Source of the DNA: Bacteroidales bacterium
GTDB taxonomy: Bacteria > Bacteroidota > Bacteroidia > Bacteroidales > UBA932
Direction: 5' to 3'
DNA: 64,000 nt
Assembly: GCA_022647615.1 (NCBI GenBank)
Contig: JALCKZ010000001.1
Span: 1,662,178 to 1,726,177 of the forward strand
Made by a program: the position numbers and the translations under genes
In this document: piece by piece, positions 35,815 through 44,712 of the stretch
Layout of the letters: every line of letters begins with the position of its first letter
How positions within the stretch are numbered: the first letter of the stretch is position 1
The notes under the pieces: generated by a model
Databases searched by the model: none
The model's input: only the letters and a program-made list of their open reading frames with translations
Told to the model about the DNA's origin: nothing

Positions 35815-37068
35815 ATGAATAAATTTAGAGATATTAAGCCAGATGAGATTGAGAATAATTTAGTCAATCTTAGACAACTGGTTTTTGAGGTGACAGATGC
35901 CTGTAATCTTAAATGTAGGTATTGCGGTTACGGGGATCTATATTATGGTTATGATAAGAGGGAATCTAAATACCTTTCAGTCAACAAAGCAAAAGTGCTA
36001 CTAAATTATTTGTCAAATATTTGGAATGCTAATATAACTAATGAAGAAAATCCGCTCACATATATAAGCTTTTATGGCGGAGAGCCTCTATTGAATATCG
36101 GATTTATTAAAGAAATAATTGCTTATATAGAAAGTTTGAAACTTAAACGGGATATACTCTTTTCTATGACAACTAATGCAATGCTTTTGGATAAATATAT
36201 GGATTTCTTAGTTGAGAAAAAATTTAGTCTACTTATAAGTTTGGATGGAAATAGGAGGGCACAGAGTTATAGAGTTACAAAAACAACTGGAGAAAATTCA
36301 TTTGACAAAGTCATTAGTAATGTTAAAGCACTTCAAGCTAAATATCCTAAATATTATAATGAACACGTGAATTTTAACTCTGTACTGCATAACAGGAATA
36401 GTGTTGGTGGTACATATAGTTTTATTAAAAAAAACTTTTATAAAGAGACAACAATTTCTGAATTAAATAATTCAGAAATTAGAGAGGATAAGCGGGATGA
36501 GTATGACAGAACATTTAGAAACAAAATTGAGAGCATAAAAAATTCAAGTAATTGTGAAGCACTTGAGAGAAAACTTTTTTTAGGAGATCCAAAGACAAAT
36601 GATTTACTTCTATTTCTCCATCAATATAGTGGAAATGTTTTTAAAAGCTATGCTTCATTTCTGGTAAATCCAGAAAAAATATTAAGCACAAATACTGGGA
36701 CATGTATTCCATTTGCAAAAAAAATGTTTGTAACTGTGAATGGAAAAATTTTGCAGTGTGAAAGGATTGATCATTCATTTTCTCTAGGCACTGTTTCCGA
36801 AAATGAAGTACATCTGGATTTAGACAAGATTGCAAAAATCTTTAACAGATACATTGCTAAAGTTAGGGGACAATGTTCTGTATGTTATAGAAAACGTTCT
36901 TGTATTCAATGTTTCCACTATATCCCTGATATAAAATCACAACATCCATCATGTCTGGGTTTTATGGATAAAAAACGTTATGACATGTACTGCTCGTACT
37001 GTTTAGGGCATCTTGCAAAATATCCAGAGCTTTATAAGAAGATAATGACAAAAGTTAGAGTTGACTAA
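35815..37068 (+). CDS. Radical SAM peptide maturase with SPASM-like domain (GG-Bacteroidales type)
   Basis: 417 residues. The radical SAM iron-sulfur motif CxxxCxxC is intact at Cys30, Cys34 and Cys37 (TDACNLKCRYC). ISFYGGEPLL follows as the SAM-contact region. The C-terminal third has a Cys-rich auxiliary-cluster region: C-I-P-F, LQCERIDHSF, QCSVCYRKRSCIQCF, then SCLGF and YCSYC. This layout fits peptide-modifying rSAM/SPASM enzymes. Together with a pseudo-rSAM gene and GG precursors, it matches the GG-Bacteroidales maturase family (TIGR04148, from memory). The likely substrates are NP1-NP4, with Cys or residues near CxCxC as plausible targets. It is AT-rich and controlled by a 27-bp box promoter. 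Confidence 0.9.
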   Translation: MNKFRDIKPDEIENNLVNLRQLVFEVTDACNLKCRYCGYGDLYYGYDKRESKYLSVNKAKVLLNYLSNIWNANITNEENPLTYISFYGGEPLLNIGFIKEIIAYIESLKLKRDILFSMTTNAMLLDKYMDFLVEKKFSLLISLDGNRRAQSYRVTKTTGENSFDKVISNVKALQAKYPKYYNEHVNFNSVLHNRNSVGGTYSFIKKNFYKETTISELNNSEIREDKRDEYDRTFRNKIESIKNSSNCEALERKLFLGDPKTNDLLLFLHQYSGNVFKSYASFLVNPEKILSTNTGTCIPFAKKMFVTVNGKILQCERIDHSFSLGTVSENEVHLDLDKIAKIFNRYIAKVRGQCSVCYRKRSCIQCFHYIPDIKSQHPSCLGFMDKKRYDMYCSYCLGHLAKYPELYKKIMTKVRVD

Positions 37069-37070
37069 TA

Positions 37071-38231
37071 ATGAAAAATAAGTTAATACTTTATCCTTCC
37101 ACTTTCTTATGGTTTAAAAGAGATAAGGGGTTGTTATACAATTCTGAAACATATAAATTATCAGAATTTATAGTATCTCCATCTGTTGCCAAGTTATGTA
37201 ATGTCCTTTCGAAGTCCTGATAACCTATATTCTGTAGTGATTGATGATATGTACTTGGATGAATTTGAAAAAAATTTATTTGCATTATAACATCAACACA
37301 TTATGGTACACTTGTGAAAATTAACGATAACGTTATTTCATATATGCCTCTTTTAAGTATTCAAAACGGGCAACCGAATTTAAGTTATTTGTCCTCTATA
37401 ACATTTTATATTGGTGGAACTTGCTTGAAAACTGATCATTACAAACAAACGATATTTCCTATATCAACAACTCAATCTCTTAATACAGATGATGCCGTTT
37501 TATTTGTTAAAATGTTTTATAGGAGCTGTAATATTAAAATAAATCTTGTCATATCTGATATAAATGATTCAAAATGTCTGAATAAAATCCTTGAGGCATT
37601 TTACTTTATGAAAGAAGATGTCGTATTATACACACTCGCAGATGATGTTGTTAGTACTAGACTCATAAAAAAAGCAATTCATCTAGGATATGTATTTCAT
37701 TTCGTTTTTCTGGGCAGTACATTAAAATCTGATATCGTTAATAGATTAAAAAATATCGGATCTTCCAATGTTCTTATTTTCAATGAAAATGAGTATTTTA
37801 TTACAAAAAATATCATGCTATCTGCCCATATATCAAAATATAATGTTATCCCAATTTTTAGAAATAATATAAAATTTTTCAAAGAGGATGTTTATATGGA
37901 CAACAAGAGCATTAGAGCAATTAAATTGTCAAAACGGGAGGTCTTTGCGCATCAGTCTATTAATCTAAATTTCTTTGGCGATATGTTTGTTATGCCAGAT
38001 GGAAGTGTGTATTCAAATGTAAACATGCAACCCATTGGCACAATTAAAAACTCCATATATCAGCTAATCACTAATGCGTTAAAAAAACAGCAAGCATGGT
38101 TGCTTATAAGAAATAAAGGACGTTGCAGACAATGTGTTTATCAGTGGCTATGCCCTTCGCCTTCAAATTATGAATTGGTGACGCATAAATGTAATCTTTG
38201 TGATATAGTGGAAGCCGAAAAACTAAAATAG
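37071..38231 (+). pseudogene. Pseudo-rSAM partner protein (GG-Bacteroidales type), two frame changes
   Basis: It starts 2 bp after the rSAM stop with LILYPSTFLWFKRDKGLLYN, continues in a second frame as RSPDNLYSVVIDDMYLDEFE, then returns to the first frame for residues ending in a SPASM-like Cys cluster (GRCRQCVYQWLCPSPSNYEL, CNLCDIVEAEKLK). Removing one T of 37207-37209 and adding one A in the A run at 37268-37274 gives 386 codons plus a stop. No N-terminal CxxxCxxC is present in any frame, which matches the pseudo-rSAM family that accompanies GG-Bacteroidales maturases (TIGR04150, from memory). If the breaks are real, only a truncated protein from about 37314 can be made. NP3 follows 29 bp later. 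Confidence 0.75.
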
Positions 38232-38260
38232 AGTAGGCAAAATATTTTAAAATTAATATA

Positions 38261-38545
38261 ATGAAAAAGTTAAATCTTATCAGTACTGAACAATCAAATG
38301 CTCTTAGGAAACAGATGCAAAATTTAAGGGGTGGCTATGTTAAGGGAGAGCCAGGTAATTGCTCTTGCGGTTGCAAGTACGAGGGTAGACCTGGTGGGTC
38401 TTCTTATTTTGATAATGGTGTTGCAAATAATCTTGCTGGAATACAAGATGATGGGGTTACTAATGGCTTTCTATTGCCAGCTGTGGTTGTCGCCAACAAA
38501 AAAGAATGTGATACAACAGATCCTGATATAATTGTGGCTAACTAG
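38261..38545 (+). CDS. Natural-product precursor peptide NP3 (GG leader, Cys-rich)
   Basis: 94 residues. The leader carries LRKQMQNLRGG ending in GG. The core has NCSCGCKYEGRPGGSS, almost the same as NCGCACKYEGKPGGST in NP4, then a neutral/hydrophobic tail with one more Cys (KKECDTTDP). It sits directly after the pseudo-rSAM gene and before GLPGLI 4 and the C39 exporter, which makes it the precursor most tightly tied to the maturation genes. The RPGGS after the CxCxC could be a second processing or modification feature. Confidence 0.85.
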   Translation: MKKLNLISTEQSNALRKQMQNLRGGYVKGEPGNCSCGCKYEGRPGGSSYFDNGVANNLAGIQDDGVTNGFLLPAVVVANKKECDTTDPDIIVAN

Positions 38546-38579
38546 ATATTGCGCATTTCATTCCAATTGCTATAAATCT

Positions 38580-39452
38580 ATGAAAAGTATCAATCAAACT
38601 ATTATATGTTTATTTATTTGTTTTACGCTCATCCCAAATATAATTATTGCTCAAGGTGAACAGCGTTGCAAAATTAAGAGTAGTAAATGGACTCATTACA
38701 CTATAGATACTTGTAAGTGTTTGATATCATTTGAATTTAAGTTTTTTGATAGCATGGATCAATATAAAGGAAATGAAGCATGTTATGATGTTAAGCAAGT
38801 CGAAGTAGGGAACAGATATGTGCGCTATCATAGTATCATTGGAGAGAAAATGGATTCACTAGGTCAAATTCATAGTACTCATTATTCTTGGCGTGATAAA
38901 TTGGGTGTAAATAATAATCCCACATGGGAGGATGTATATTTTAATTACCTAAAGAAAGGTGAATTATTTTTTACCGCTCTTTTGATAAACTATGAGTATT
39001 GTTACCAAGAGCCTATCCCAAAGATGGAATGGAAGATGATTGACGGTCAGGATACTACAATTATTAACCATAAGTGTTATATGGCAACAACTGATTTTTA
39101 CGGGCGCCATTATACAGCATGGTTTGCACCAGACATTCCAATCCAATACGGCCCGTACAAGTTTAATGGTCTTCCGGGAATGATACTAAAGATAGAGGAT
39201 TCAGAGAAATTTTTTAGGTGGACCGCAACAGGTATAAGCGTTCCTAAAAACATTAAACCAATGTACTTTGAACAGGGAAAAACCGTGGTAAAAACTGATA
39301 GAAAAGGATATTTAAAACTATTAAATATGAGGTGGAAGGACATTGCAATGTTGTACAAATCTCAAGGAGCCGGGGTTTTTATGGCTGGTACAGGATGGCT
39401 TGAGCCAGGTCAGATTGTCCTTTCGCAAATTCCTGAGATTGAGAAAGAATAG
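38580..39452 (+). CDS. GLPGLI family protein 4
   Basis: 290 residues from the ATG at 38580; an in-frame GTG inside NP3 at 38532 is rejected because the signal peptide MKSINQTIICLFICFTLIPN starts here. The hallmark segment is GPYKFNGLPGMILKIEDSE. It is the closest relative of GLPGLI 1, with a 214-bp nearly identical tract (39015-39228) embedded in more diverged sequence. It lies between NP3 and the exporter gene, 3 bp before the latter, so it is translated from the same message as the export machinery. Confidence 0.9.
   Translation: MKSINQTIICLFICFTLIPNIIIAQGEQRCKIKSSKWTHYTIDTCKCLISFEFKFFDSMDQYKGNEACYDVKQVEVGNRYVRYHSIIGEKMDSLGQIHSTHYSWRDKLGVNNNPTWEDVYFNYLKKGELFFTALLINYEYCYQEPIPKMEWKMIDGQDTTIINHKCYMATTDFYGRHYTAWFAPDIPIQYGPYKFNGLPGMILKIEDSEKFFRWTATGISVPKNIKPMYFEQGKTVVKTDRKGYLKLLNMRWKDIAMLYKSQGAGVFMAGTGWLEPGQIVLSQIPEIEKE
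39015..39228 (+). repeat. Putative gene-conversion tract, copy in GLPGLI 4
   Basis: Counterpart of 27342-27555. The flanks on both sides diverge at once. Confidence 0.6.
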
Positions 39453-39455
39453 ATT

Positions 39456-41669
39456 ATGTTTTTCCCCCACTGTATGCAGCTAGATTCCATGGACTGCGGC
39501 CCCACGTGTTTGCAGATGGTTTCTTCCTTCTACGGTAAGAGCTACTCTCTTAGGAACTTACGTGAGAGATGCCACATAACCAGAGAAGGAGTGTCCATGC
39601 TTGGCATCAGTGATGCGGCCGAGTCCATTGGATTTCGCACAGCTGGTGTAAAGATCACATGGGAGCAATTGCGTGATGAAGCCAACCTTCCATGCATCGT
39701 TCACTGGAATCAAAGGCATTTTGTAGTAGTGTATAAAATTGCCAAAACAAAGAGAAAACTTTTTAGCGGCAATAGAGAATCCAAAGGATATGAAGTGTAT
39801 GTGTCGGACCCGGCGGAAGGTCTGCTCAAATATAAGGAAGAGCAGTTTTTAAAGTCCTGGCAGACAAATGGAAAGGGCTTTGCTCTTCTTCTGGAACCAA
39901 CGCCGGCCTTCTACAAAGAAAAGGGAGATGAAGACAAGCGCATGGGCTTTGCCTATGTTTTGAAATACCTTCTTCCGTATAGAAATTATGTCGCCCAGCT
40001 TCTGCTCTCTATGCTCATAGCGGGAGGGCTGAGCCTTCTGCTTCCGTTTCTCACACAGTCAGTTGTAGATACGGGAATAGGAACCGGCAACATTGGCTTT
40101 GTAGTTATGATACTAATTGCACAAGTTGTACTTGTGCTCGGTCAAATGGCAAACAATCTTATCAAGAGCTGGCTCATGCTGCACATGACAACGCGTATAA
40201 GCATCTCATTGATAAGCGATTTCCTTAGCAAGCTTATGAGGCTCCCCATAGCCTTCTTTGACAGCAAGATGGTTGGTGACATTCTGCAGAGAATAGATGA
40301 CTATGACAGAATACAGAGATTTCTTACAGGCTCGCTGCTGAGCATCATCATGGCAGCCGTATCATTTGTCATTTACGGCATTATAATGTGCGGATACAAT
40401 CTTGGGATTCTTGGAGTGTTCATCCTTGGCAGCGCGCTCTATATTTTCTGGGTCATGACTTTTTTGAAGCGGAGGCGCAAGCTGGATTACATGAGATTTC
40501 AGGAGGCGTCCAACAATCAAAGCAGCATAGTCCAGCTTATAGGAGGCATGCAGGACATCAAGCTGAACAACTGTGAGAAGCAGAAGAGATGGGAGTGGGA
40601 AAGTATTCAAGCAAAACTTTATAAGATAAGCATCAAGGGGCTGACACTGGCTCAGACCCAGGAGGTAGGAGGCACCTTCATTGATCAGACAAAGAATGTC
40701 CTCATTTCTTTTATGGCCGCAAGTTCTGTCATTAAAGGAGGTATGACGCTTGGAATGATGATGGCCATGCAATATATTATTGGACAGCTTAATGCGCCAA
40801 TATCTCAGTTCATCTCCTTTGTGCAGTCAACCCAGGATGCAAAAATTTCACTGGACAGAATGAGCGAGATAACTGAGAAGGATGACGAGGAGCCGGATGG
40901 CATTGAGAAAATAAGAAACATCCCAGGCGATTCCGCCCTTGAGTTTCAAAATGTTGTATTTCAGTATGAAGGGCCTTATTCAGATAAAGTACTCAACAAT
41001 ATAAACCTAACAATCCCGCCCAACAAGGTTACGGCCGTTGTCGGAGCCAGCGGAAGCGGCAAGACGACAATGCTTAAGATGATTCTTGGCTTCTATAAGC
41101 CAGTGGAGGGCAAAGTGTTACTGGGTGGGAGAAAATTGGATTTATACAGTGAGAGCTGCTGGAGAAAAATTTGTGGAGCCGTCATGCAGGAGGGATACAT
41201 CTTTTCAGATACAATTGCAAACAATATTGGTGTGTCTGAAGAAGTTCCGGATATGTCAAAGGTGAGGCGCTCAGCAAAACTTGCAAACATAGACACATTC
41301 ATAGATGAGCTGCCTCTTGGATACAGCACAAAGATTGGAGCATCAGGTCACGGACTGAGCAGCGGACAAAAACAGCGTCTGCTGATAGCAAGAGCTGCCT
41401 ACAAAGATGCAAGGTATCTGATTTTTGATGAGGCCACTAATTCCCTGGATGCCAATAATGAAAAGCAGATCATGGAAAATCTTAAAATGCTCTTTAGAGG
41501 TAAGACAGTTATTATTGCGGCCCACAGGCTAAGCACTGTAAAAGATGCAGACAATATTGTTGTGCTGGACAAGGGAGTGATAGCAGAGGAGGGAACGCAC
41601 AAGGATTTGATTGCAAAGAGAGGATATTACTACCAGCTGATAAAGAACCAGCTGGAACTGGGAAACTAA
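39456..41669 (+). CDS. Peptidase C39-containing ABC exporter
   Basis: 737 residues. An N-terminal C39 bacteriocin-processing peptidase has catalytic Cys14 in SMDCGPTCLQM, His88 in QRHFVVV and Asp in YVSDPAEG. A six-helix exporter domain (about 165-440) follows, then an ATPase domain with Walker A GASGSGKTT (about 530-538), Q-loop, signature LSSGQKQR, Walker B YLIFDEATNSLD and H-loop AHR. This is the standard bifunctional enzyme that cuts a precursor after GG and exports the core. It is the obvious processing protease for NP1-NP4. It is followed by an HlyD-type partner that is frame-broken here. Its base composition is more GC-rich than the rSAM genes. Confidence 0.95.
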   Translation: MFFPHCMQLDSMDCGPTCLQMVSSFYGKSYSLRNLRERCHITREGVSMLGISDAAESIGFRTAGVKITWEQLRDEANLPCIVHWNQRHFVVVYKIAKTKRKLFSGNRESKGYEVYVSDPAEGLLKYKEEQFLKSWQTNGKGFALLLEPTPAFYKEKGDEDKRMGFAYVLKYLLPYRNYVAQLLLSMLIAGGLSLLLPFLTQSVVDTGIGTGNIGFVVMILIAQVVLVLGQMANNLIKSWLMLHMTTRISISLISDFLSKLMRLPIAFFDSKMVGDILQRIDDYDRIQRFLTGSLLSIIMAAVSFVIYGIIMCGYNLGILGVFILGSALYIFWVMTFLKRRRKLDYMRFQEASNNQSSIVQLIGGMQDIKLNNCEKQKRWEWESIQAKLYKISIKGLTLAQTQEVGGTFIDQTKNVLISFMAASSVIKGGMTLGMMMAMQYIIGQLNAPISQFISFVQSTQDAKISLDRMSEITEKDDEEPDGIEKIRNIPGDSALEFQNVVFQYEGPYSDKVLNNINLTIPPNKVTAVVGASGSGKTTMLKMILGFYKPVEGKVLLGGRKLDLYSESCWRKICGAVMQEGYIFSDTIANNIGVSEEVPDMSKVRRSAKLANIDTFIDELPLGYSTKIGASGHGLSSGQKQRLLIARAAYKDARYLIFDEATNSLDANNEKQIMENLKMLFRGKTVIIAAHRLSTVKDADNIVVLDKGVIAEEGTHKDLIAKRGYYYQLIKNQLELGN

Positions 41670-41680
41670 ATTTGTTGCAT

Positions 41681-42978
41681 ATGCCATCTGAAGAGAATTT
41701 TTACAGCGATGAGGTCCGTGAGATAATGGGACGCATTCCGTCTTGGGTAACAAGGTGGGGTATATGTATCATTGGGGCCATCTTGCTGCTGCTGTTGGGG
41801 TGTTACTTCATAAAGTACCCCAAGACAGTTGTTGCAACTGTTGTAATTACAACACTCAATCCTCCTGCTGACCTTGTTGCAAGATATGACGGAAGGATAG
41901 AGCAACTGTTTGTCAAAGACGGAGAAAAGGTAAGAAAAGGTAAGAAAAGGGGAGGTTATTGCAACGCTGGAAAATACGGCGGACTATGAATCAGTTGCAT
42001 TCTTGGAAAGAAACATTAGGATGACATTGGGCAAACCGTTTAGCGTAACAGTAAATGAAAGTTGGATAGCAGGCAATTATCAGTTGGGAGACATACAAGC
42101 CGATTTTGCTCAATACCAGAGCCTTGCGTTTGAATATAAAACATATCTTTCCATAAATCTGATAGGTAAAAAACAAAATCTTATACGCAGCCAGATATCA
42201 AAGAATGCTGCTTATGCAGGACAATTGAAAGAGATTAATGGACTGGTGAACAAGGAGATGTCCTATGTAAGAAAAGGGTATGAAAGAGATTCTATCTTAT
42301 ACAGCACCAAGACTATTGCAACAGGTGATATAGAGAAGTCCGCGCGCACTTTTTTGCAGGGCAAACAGTCAAAGCTTAGTTCAGACGCAAACATTACGTC
42401 CCGCTGAGCTGCAGGTTATGCAAAGCAGGCAGCAGCTTACTGAATTGGATATGCAAAGACAGAATGAAATTGAGGAATATGAGAGAAAACTTGGCAAGAG
42501 CAGGCAGGAACTTATTGCTGCAATTGAAAAGTGGAAAGAGAATTACGCATTGATTGCACCTGTTGCAGGCAAGATGACGTTCATTAATTATTGGAGCAAT
42601 AATCAGAGGATTACATCCGGCGACAGACTGGCCAGCATTGTGCCGGACGACAATGTTAAGGTGATTGGAAGGCTTTCGGTGCCGCCTTCCGGGTTTGGCA
42701 AAGTGAAAGATGGTCAAAGAGTTCTGGTTGCGCTTGAAGGCTACCCATACATGGAATTTGGAAAACTGAGCGGAATAATTACAAGCATATCCGCTGTGCC
42801 GGATAAAGACAACAACTATCAGGTGGAGGTCTATTTTCCTGAAGGTCTGCGCACTACATACAAGAAAAACATCAGCCTTATCCAGCAGATGAAAGGAACC
42901 GGAGAGATAATAACAGAGGACATGAGGCTGATAGAGCAGCTGATCAATCCTATAAGATCTTTATTCAAGAACAACTAA
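41681..42978 (+). pseudogene. HlyD-family membrane fusion protein, broken by a 10-bp duplication and a +1 indel
   Basis: The start is ATG 41681. An N-terminal membrane helix (WGICIIGAILLLLLGCYF) and a lipoyl-like DGRIEQLFVKDGEKVRKG lie in the first frame. The frame is then lost at a perfect tandem duplication of GGTAAGAAAA (41929-41948). The continuation is a coiled-coil region (to 42405), lost again at CCC 42400-42402, then a final part with YALIAPVAGKMTFINYWSNN and beta-barrel residues ending at 42978. Removing one 10-bp unit and one C restores 428 residues with VRKGEVIATLENTADYE and SAELQVMQSR across the joins. The protein would link the ABC exporter to an outer-membrane channel. As written, export should fail. 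Confidence 0.85.
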
Positions 42979-43008
42979 AAAATGACAATTTGGAGACATA
43001 GATTTTAA
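42977..43008. repeat. Shared upstream element, copy 3 (partial)
   Basis: AAAAAATGACAATTTGGAGACATAGATTTT right at the HlyD stop, upstream of NP4. Only the core is present. Confidence 0.55.
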
Positions 43009-43121
43009 AATGGAATAGCAAACTTTAAGAATTGCTATGAATAGTAACTCTTAGATGCAGAGAGCAATCTGTATAAATCAATTGCAAAAAACGCATATTC
43101 TAATTTTTAAATTTTACTAAA

Positions 43122-43337
43122 ATGAAAAAAATTGATTTAAGTAGTTTGTCCAAAGAAATAGCATCTAAGAAAATGATGCGGCGTTTGTCAGGTGGAGCTG
43201 GCAATTGTGGATGTGCATGTAAGTATGAAGGGAAACCAGGAGGTTCCACTCTCCAAGATAATGGCCAGGCTAATTATGATCTAGATATCCCTAATGATTT
43301 TAACGGTTTTGTTCCAACTGTTATAGTAAAGGGATAA
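43122..43337 (+). CDS. Natural-product precursor peptide NP4 (GG leader, Cys-rich)
   Basis: 71 residues. The leader has SKKMMRRLSGG ending in GG. The core starts AGNCGCACKYEGKPGGST, closely matching NP3, and ends in a short hydrophobic FVPTVIVKG. It is the shortest of the four and starts 144 bp after the broken HlyD gene, with copy 3 of the shared element between. It heads a unit with GLPGLI 5, a small secreted protein and a barrel gene. No 27-bp box was found upstream. Confidence 0.84.
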   Translation: MKKIDLSSLSKEIASKKMMRRLSGGAGNCGCACKYEGKPGGSTLQDNGQANYDLDIPNDFNGFVPTVIVKG

Positions 43338-43393
43338 ATGAATATTTAGAGGTTTCCTTGGCGCTATTAATATTGTAATAACAATTAAGATAT

Positions 43394-44278
43394 ATGAAAA
43401 CAATTAAAAAATCGTTGCTAATAATTTTGTTGTTGTTGTTATTTGTTCTTCCACTACACGGACAAATATCAGGCAGAAGAATTGGTGTTAGGTTTCGGTA
43501 TGGCTCAAAATATACACACAGAGTTATTGATACATGTAAGTTGTTTATTACATATCAATTTAAATACTTTGATGATGAATCAAAGAAAGGCAAAAATACA
43601 GATATTAAATACTTGGAAATTGGCAACCGATACATCCGCTATCATTCCTATTTAGGTGAGCAAAGAGATTCATTGTACTCTGTGACAGTGAATGTGAATT
43701 TTGATTGGCGGTCTAAGCTTGGCATTGAACGCGAGTATTATCCAGATTTAGAAGATGTTTATTTTAATTTCCACAGCAATGGAAACCTCTTTTTGACCTC
43801 TTTGGTTCTTAATTATGATTATTGTTATGAGGAAACAATCCCTGTAATTAATTGGAATCTTGAACCAAATAAAGATACCACAATTATTGGGCATCATTGT
43901 CTTTTTGCAACTGCGCAGTATTGTGGCAGGCATTATAATGCATGGTTTGCTCCTGATATTCCCATAAAATATGGTCCTTATAAATTTAATGGATTACCAG
44001 GGCTGATTATGAAAATCTCAGACTATGATGGTTTTTTTGATTGGGTTGCAGTAGGAATCACAACGCCTAAAAGAATTAAAAACATATATTTTGATCAAGC
44101 TCCTCATGTAGTTAAAACTGACAGAAGTGGTTATAGAAAGGTCTTTGATATGCAATGGAAGGATATTGGAACACTTTACAGATCACAAGGGTCTAACTTG
44201 TATGTTGGGGGTCATGGATATTTACAACCTGGTGAAAATATTGACATTCCGCAAATTCCTGCAATTGAGAATGAATAA
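43394..44278 (+). CDS. GLPGLI family protein 5
   Basis: 294 residues, signal peptide MKTIKKSLLIILLLLLFVLP ending in LHGQ. The hallmark segment is GPYKFNGLPGLIMKISDYD, preceded by CGRHYNAWFAPDIPIKYGPY. It is the intact parent of the N-terminus of the chimera at 27772. It begins 57 bp after NP4 and is followed by the 128-residue secreted protein, suggesting the order precursor - GLPGLI - small protein - barrel as a functional unit. Confidence 0.9.
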   Translation: MKTIKKSLLIILLLLLFVLPLHGQISGRRIGVRFRYGSKYTHRVIDTCKLFITYQFKYFDDESKKGKNTDIKYLEIGNRYIRYHSYLGEQRDSLYSVTVNVNFDWRSKLGIEREYYPDLEDVYFNFHSNGNLFLTSLVLNYDYCYEETIPVINWNLEPNKDTTIIGHHCLFATAQYCGRHYNAWFAPDIPIKYGPYKFNGLPGLIMKISDYDGFFDWVAVGITTPKRIKNIYFDQAPHVVKTDRSGYRKVFDMQWKDIGTLYRSQGSNLYVGGHGYLQPGENIDIPQIPAIENE

Positions 44279-44299
44279 ATTTTTATTAAAAAACACATT

Positions 44300-44686
44300 A
44301 TGAAAACGACGCAAAAATTAGTTATGCTATTGTTTGTTGGACTATTAATCATGCCGGTAACTTGCTGGTCTCAAAGTAAAAAGAATAAGAAAGAAAAGAT
44401 TGATTGGGCACAGAAAATTTTTAACGGCACAACATGTAAAGAGGTGACAAAGAGAAAACTATTTTTCGTTTACAAGGATGGAGCATGGGAAAATAGAGTT
44501 TTTGTGGACTCGTCAAAAAACGTTGGGTATAAGCTAGTGAAAAACATTAAGATAGATATAAAGCATCCCTATCAATTAAAGCTTAAATGGGCCGTTGCAA
44601 AAAGAGATTCAATTAGAGAAGTTCTGAATTGTGCAGACGTTCCTGTTAGGATTGATACTGTTGATATCTCGCAAGTGCTGCTTTGA
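44300..44686 (+). CDS. Small secreted protein of unknown function
   Basis: 128 residues with a signal peptide (1-25, ending CWSQ), followed by a Lys-rich stretch (SKKNKKEK) and a compact domain without a recognised family. It lies between GLPGLI 5 and a barrel gene, and a truncated relic of its C-terminal 38 residues survives in the chimera at 27772. I do not recognise it. The position suggests an envelope partner of GLPGLI or the barrel protein. Confidence 0.7.
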   Translation: MKTTQKLVMLLFVGLLIMPVTCWSQSKKNKKEKIDWAQKIFNGTTCKEVTKRKLFFVYKDGAWENRVFVDSSKNVGYKLVKNIKIDIKHPYQLKLKWAVAKRDSIREVLNCADVPVRIDTVDISQVLL

Positions 44687-44712
44687 AATAAGTAAATTTA
44701 AAGTAAGCTATT

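Noticed and set aside
37091..37285. Minus-strand frame of 64 codons between the rSAM gene and the pseudo-rSAM part
   Set aside because: The plus strand here encodes the N-terminus of the pseudo-rSAM protein (LILYPSTFLWFKRDKG and onward) in two frames, so the minus frame is a shadow.
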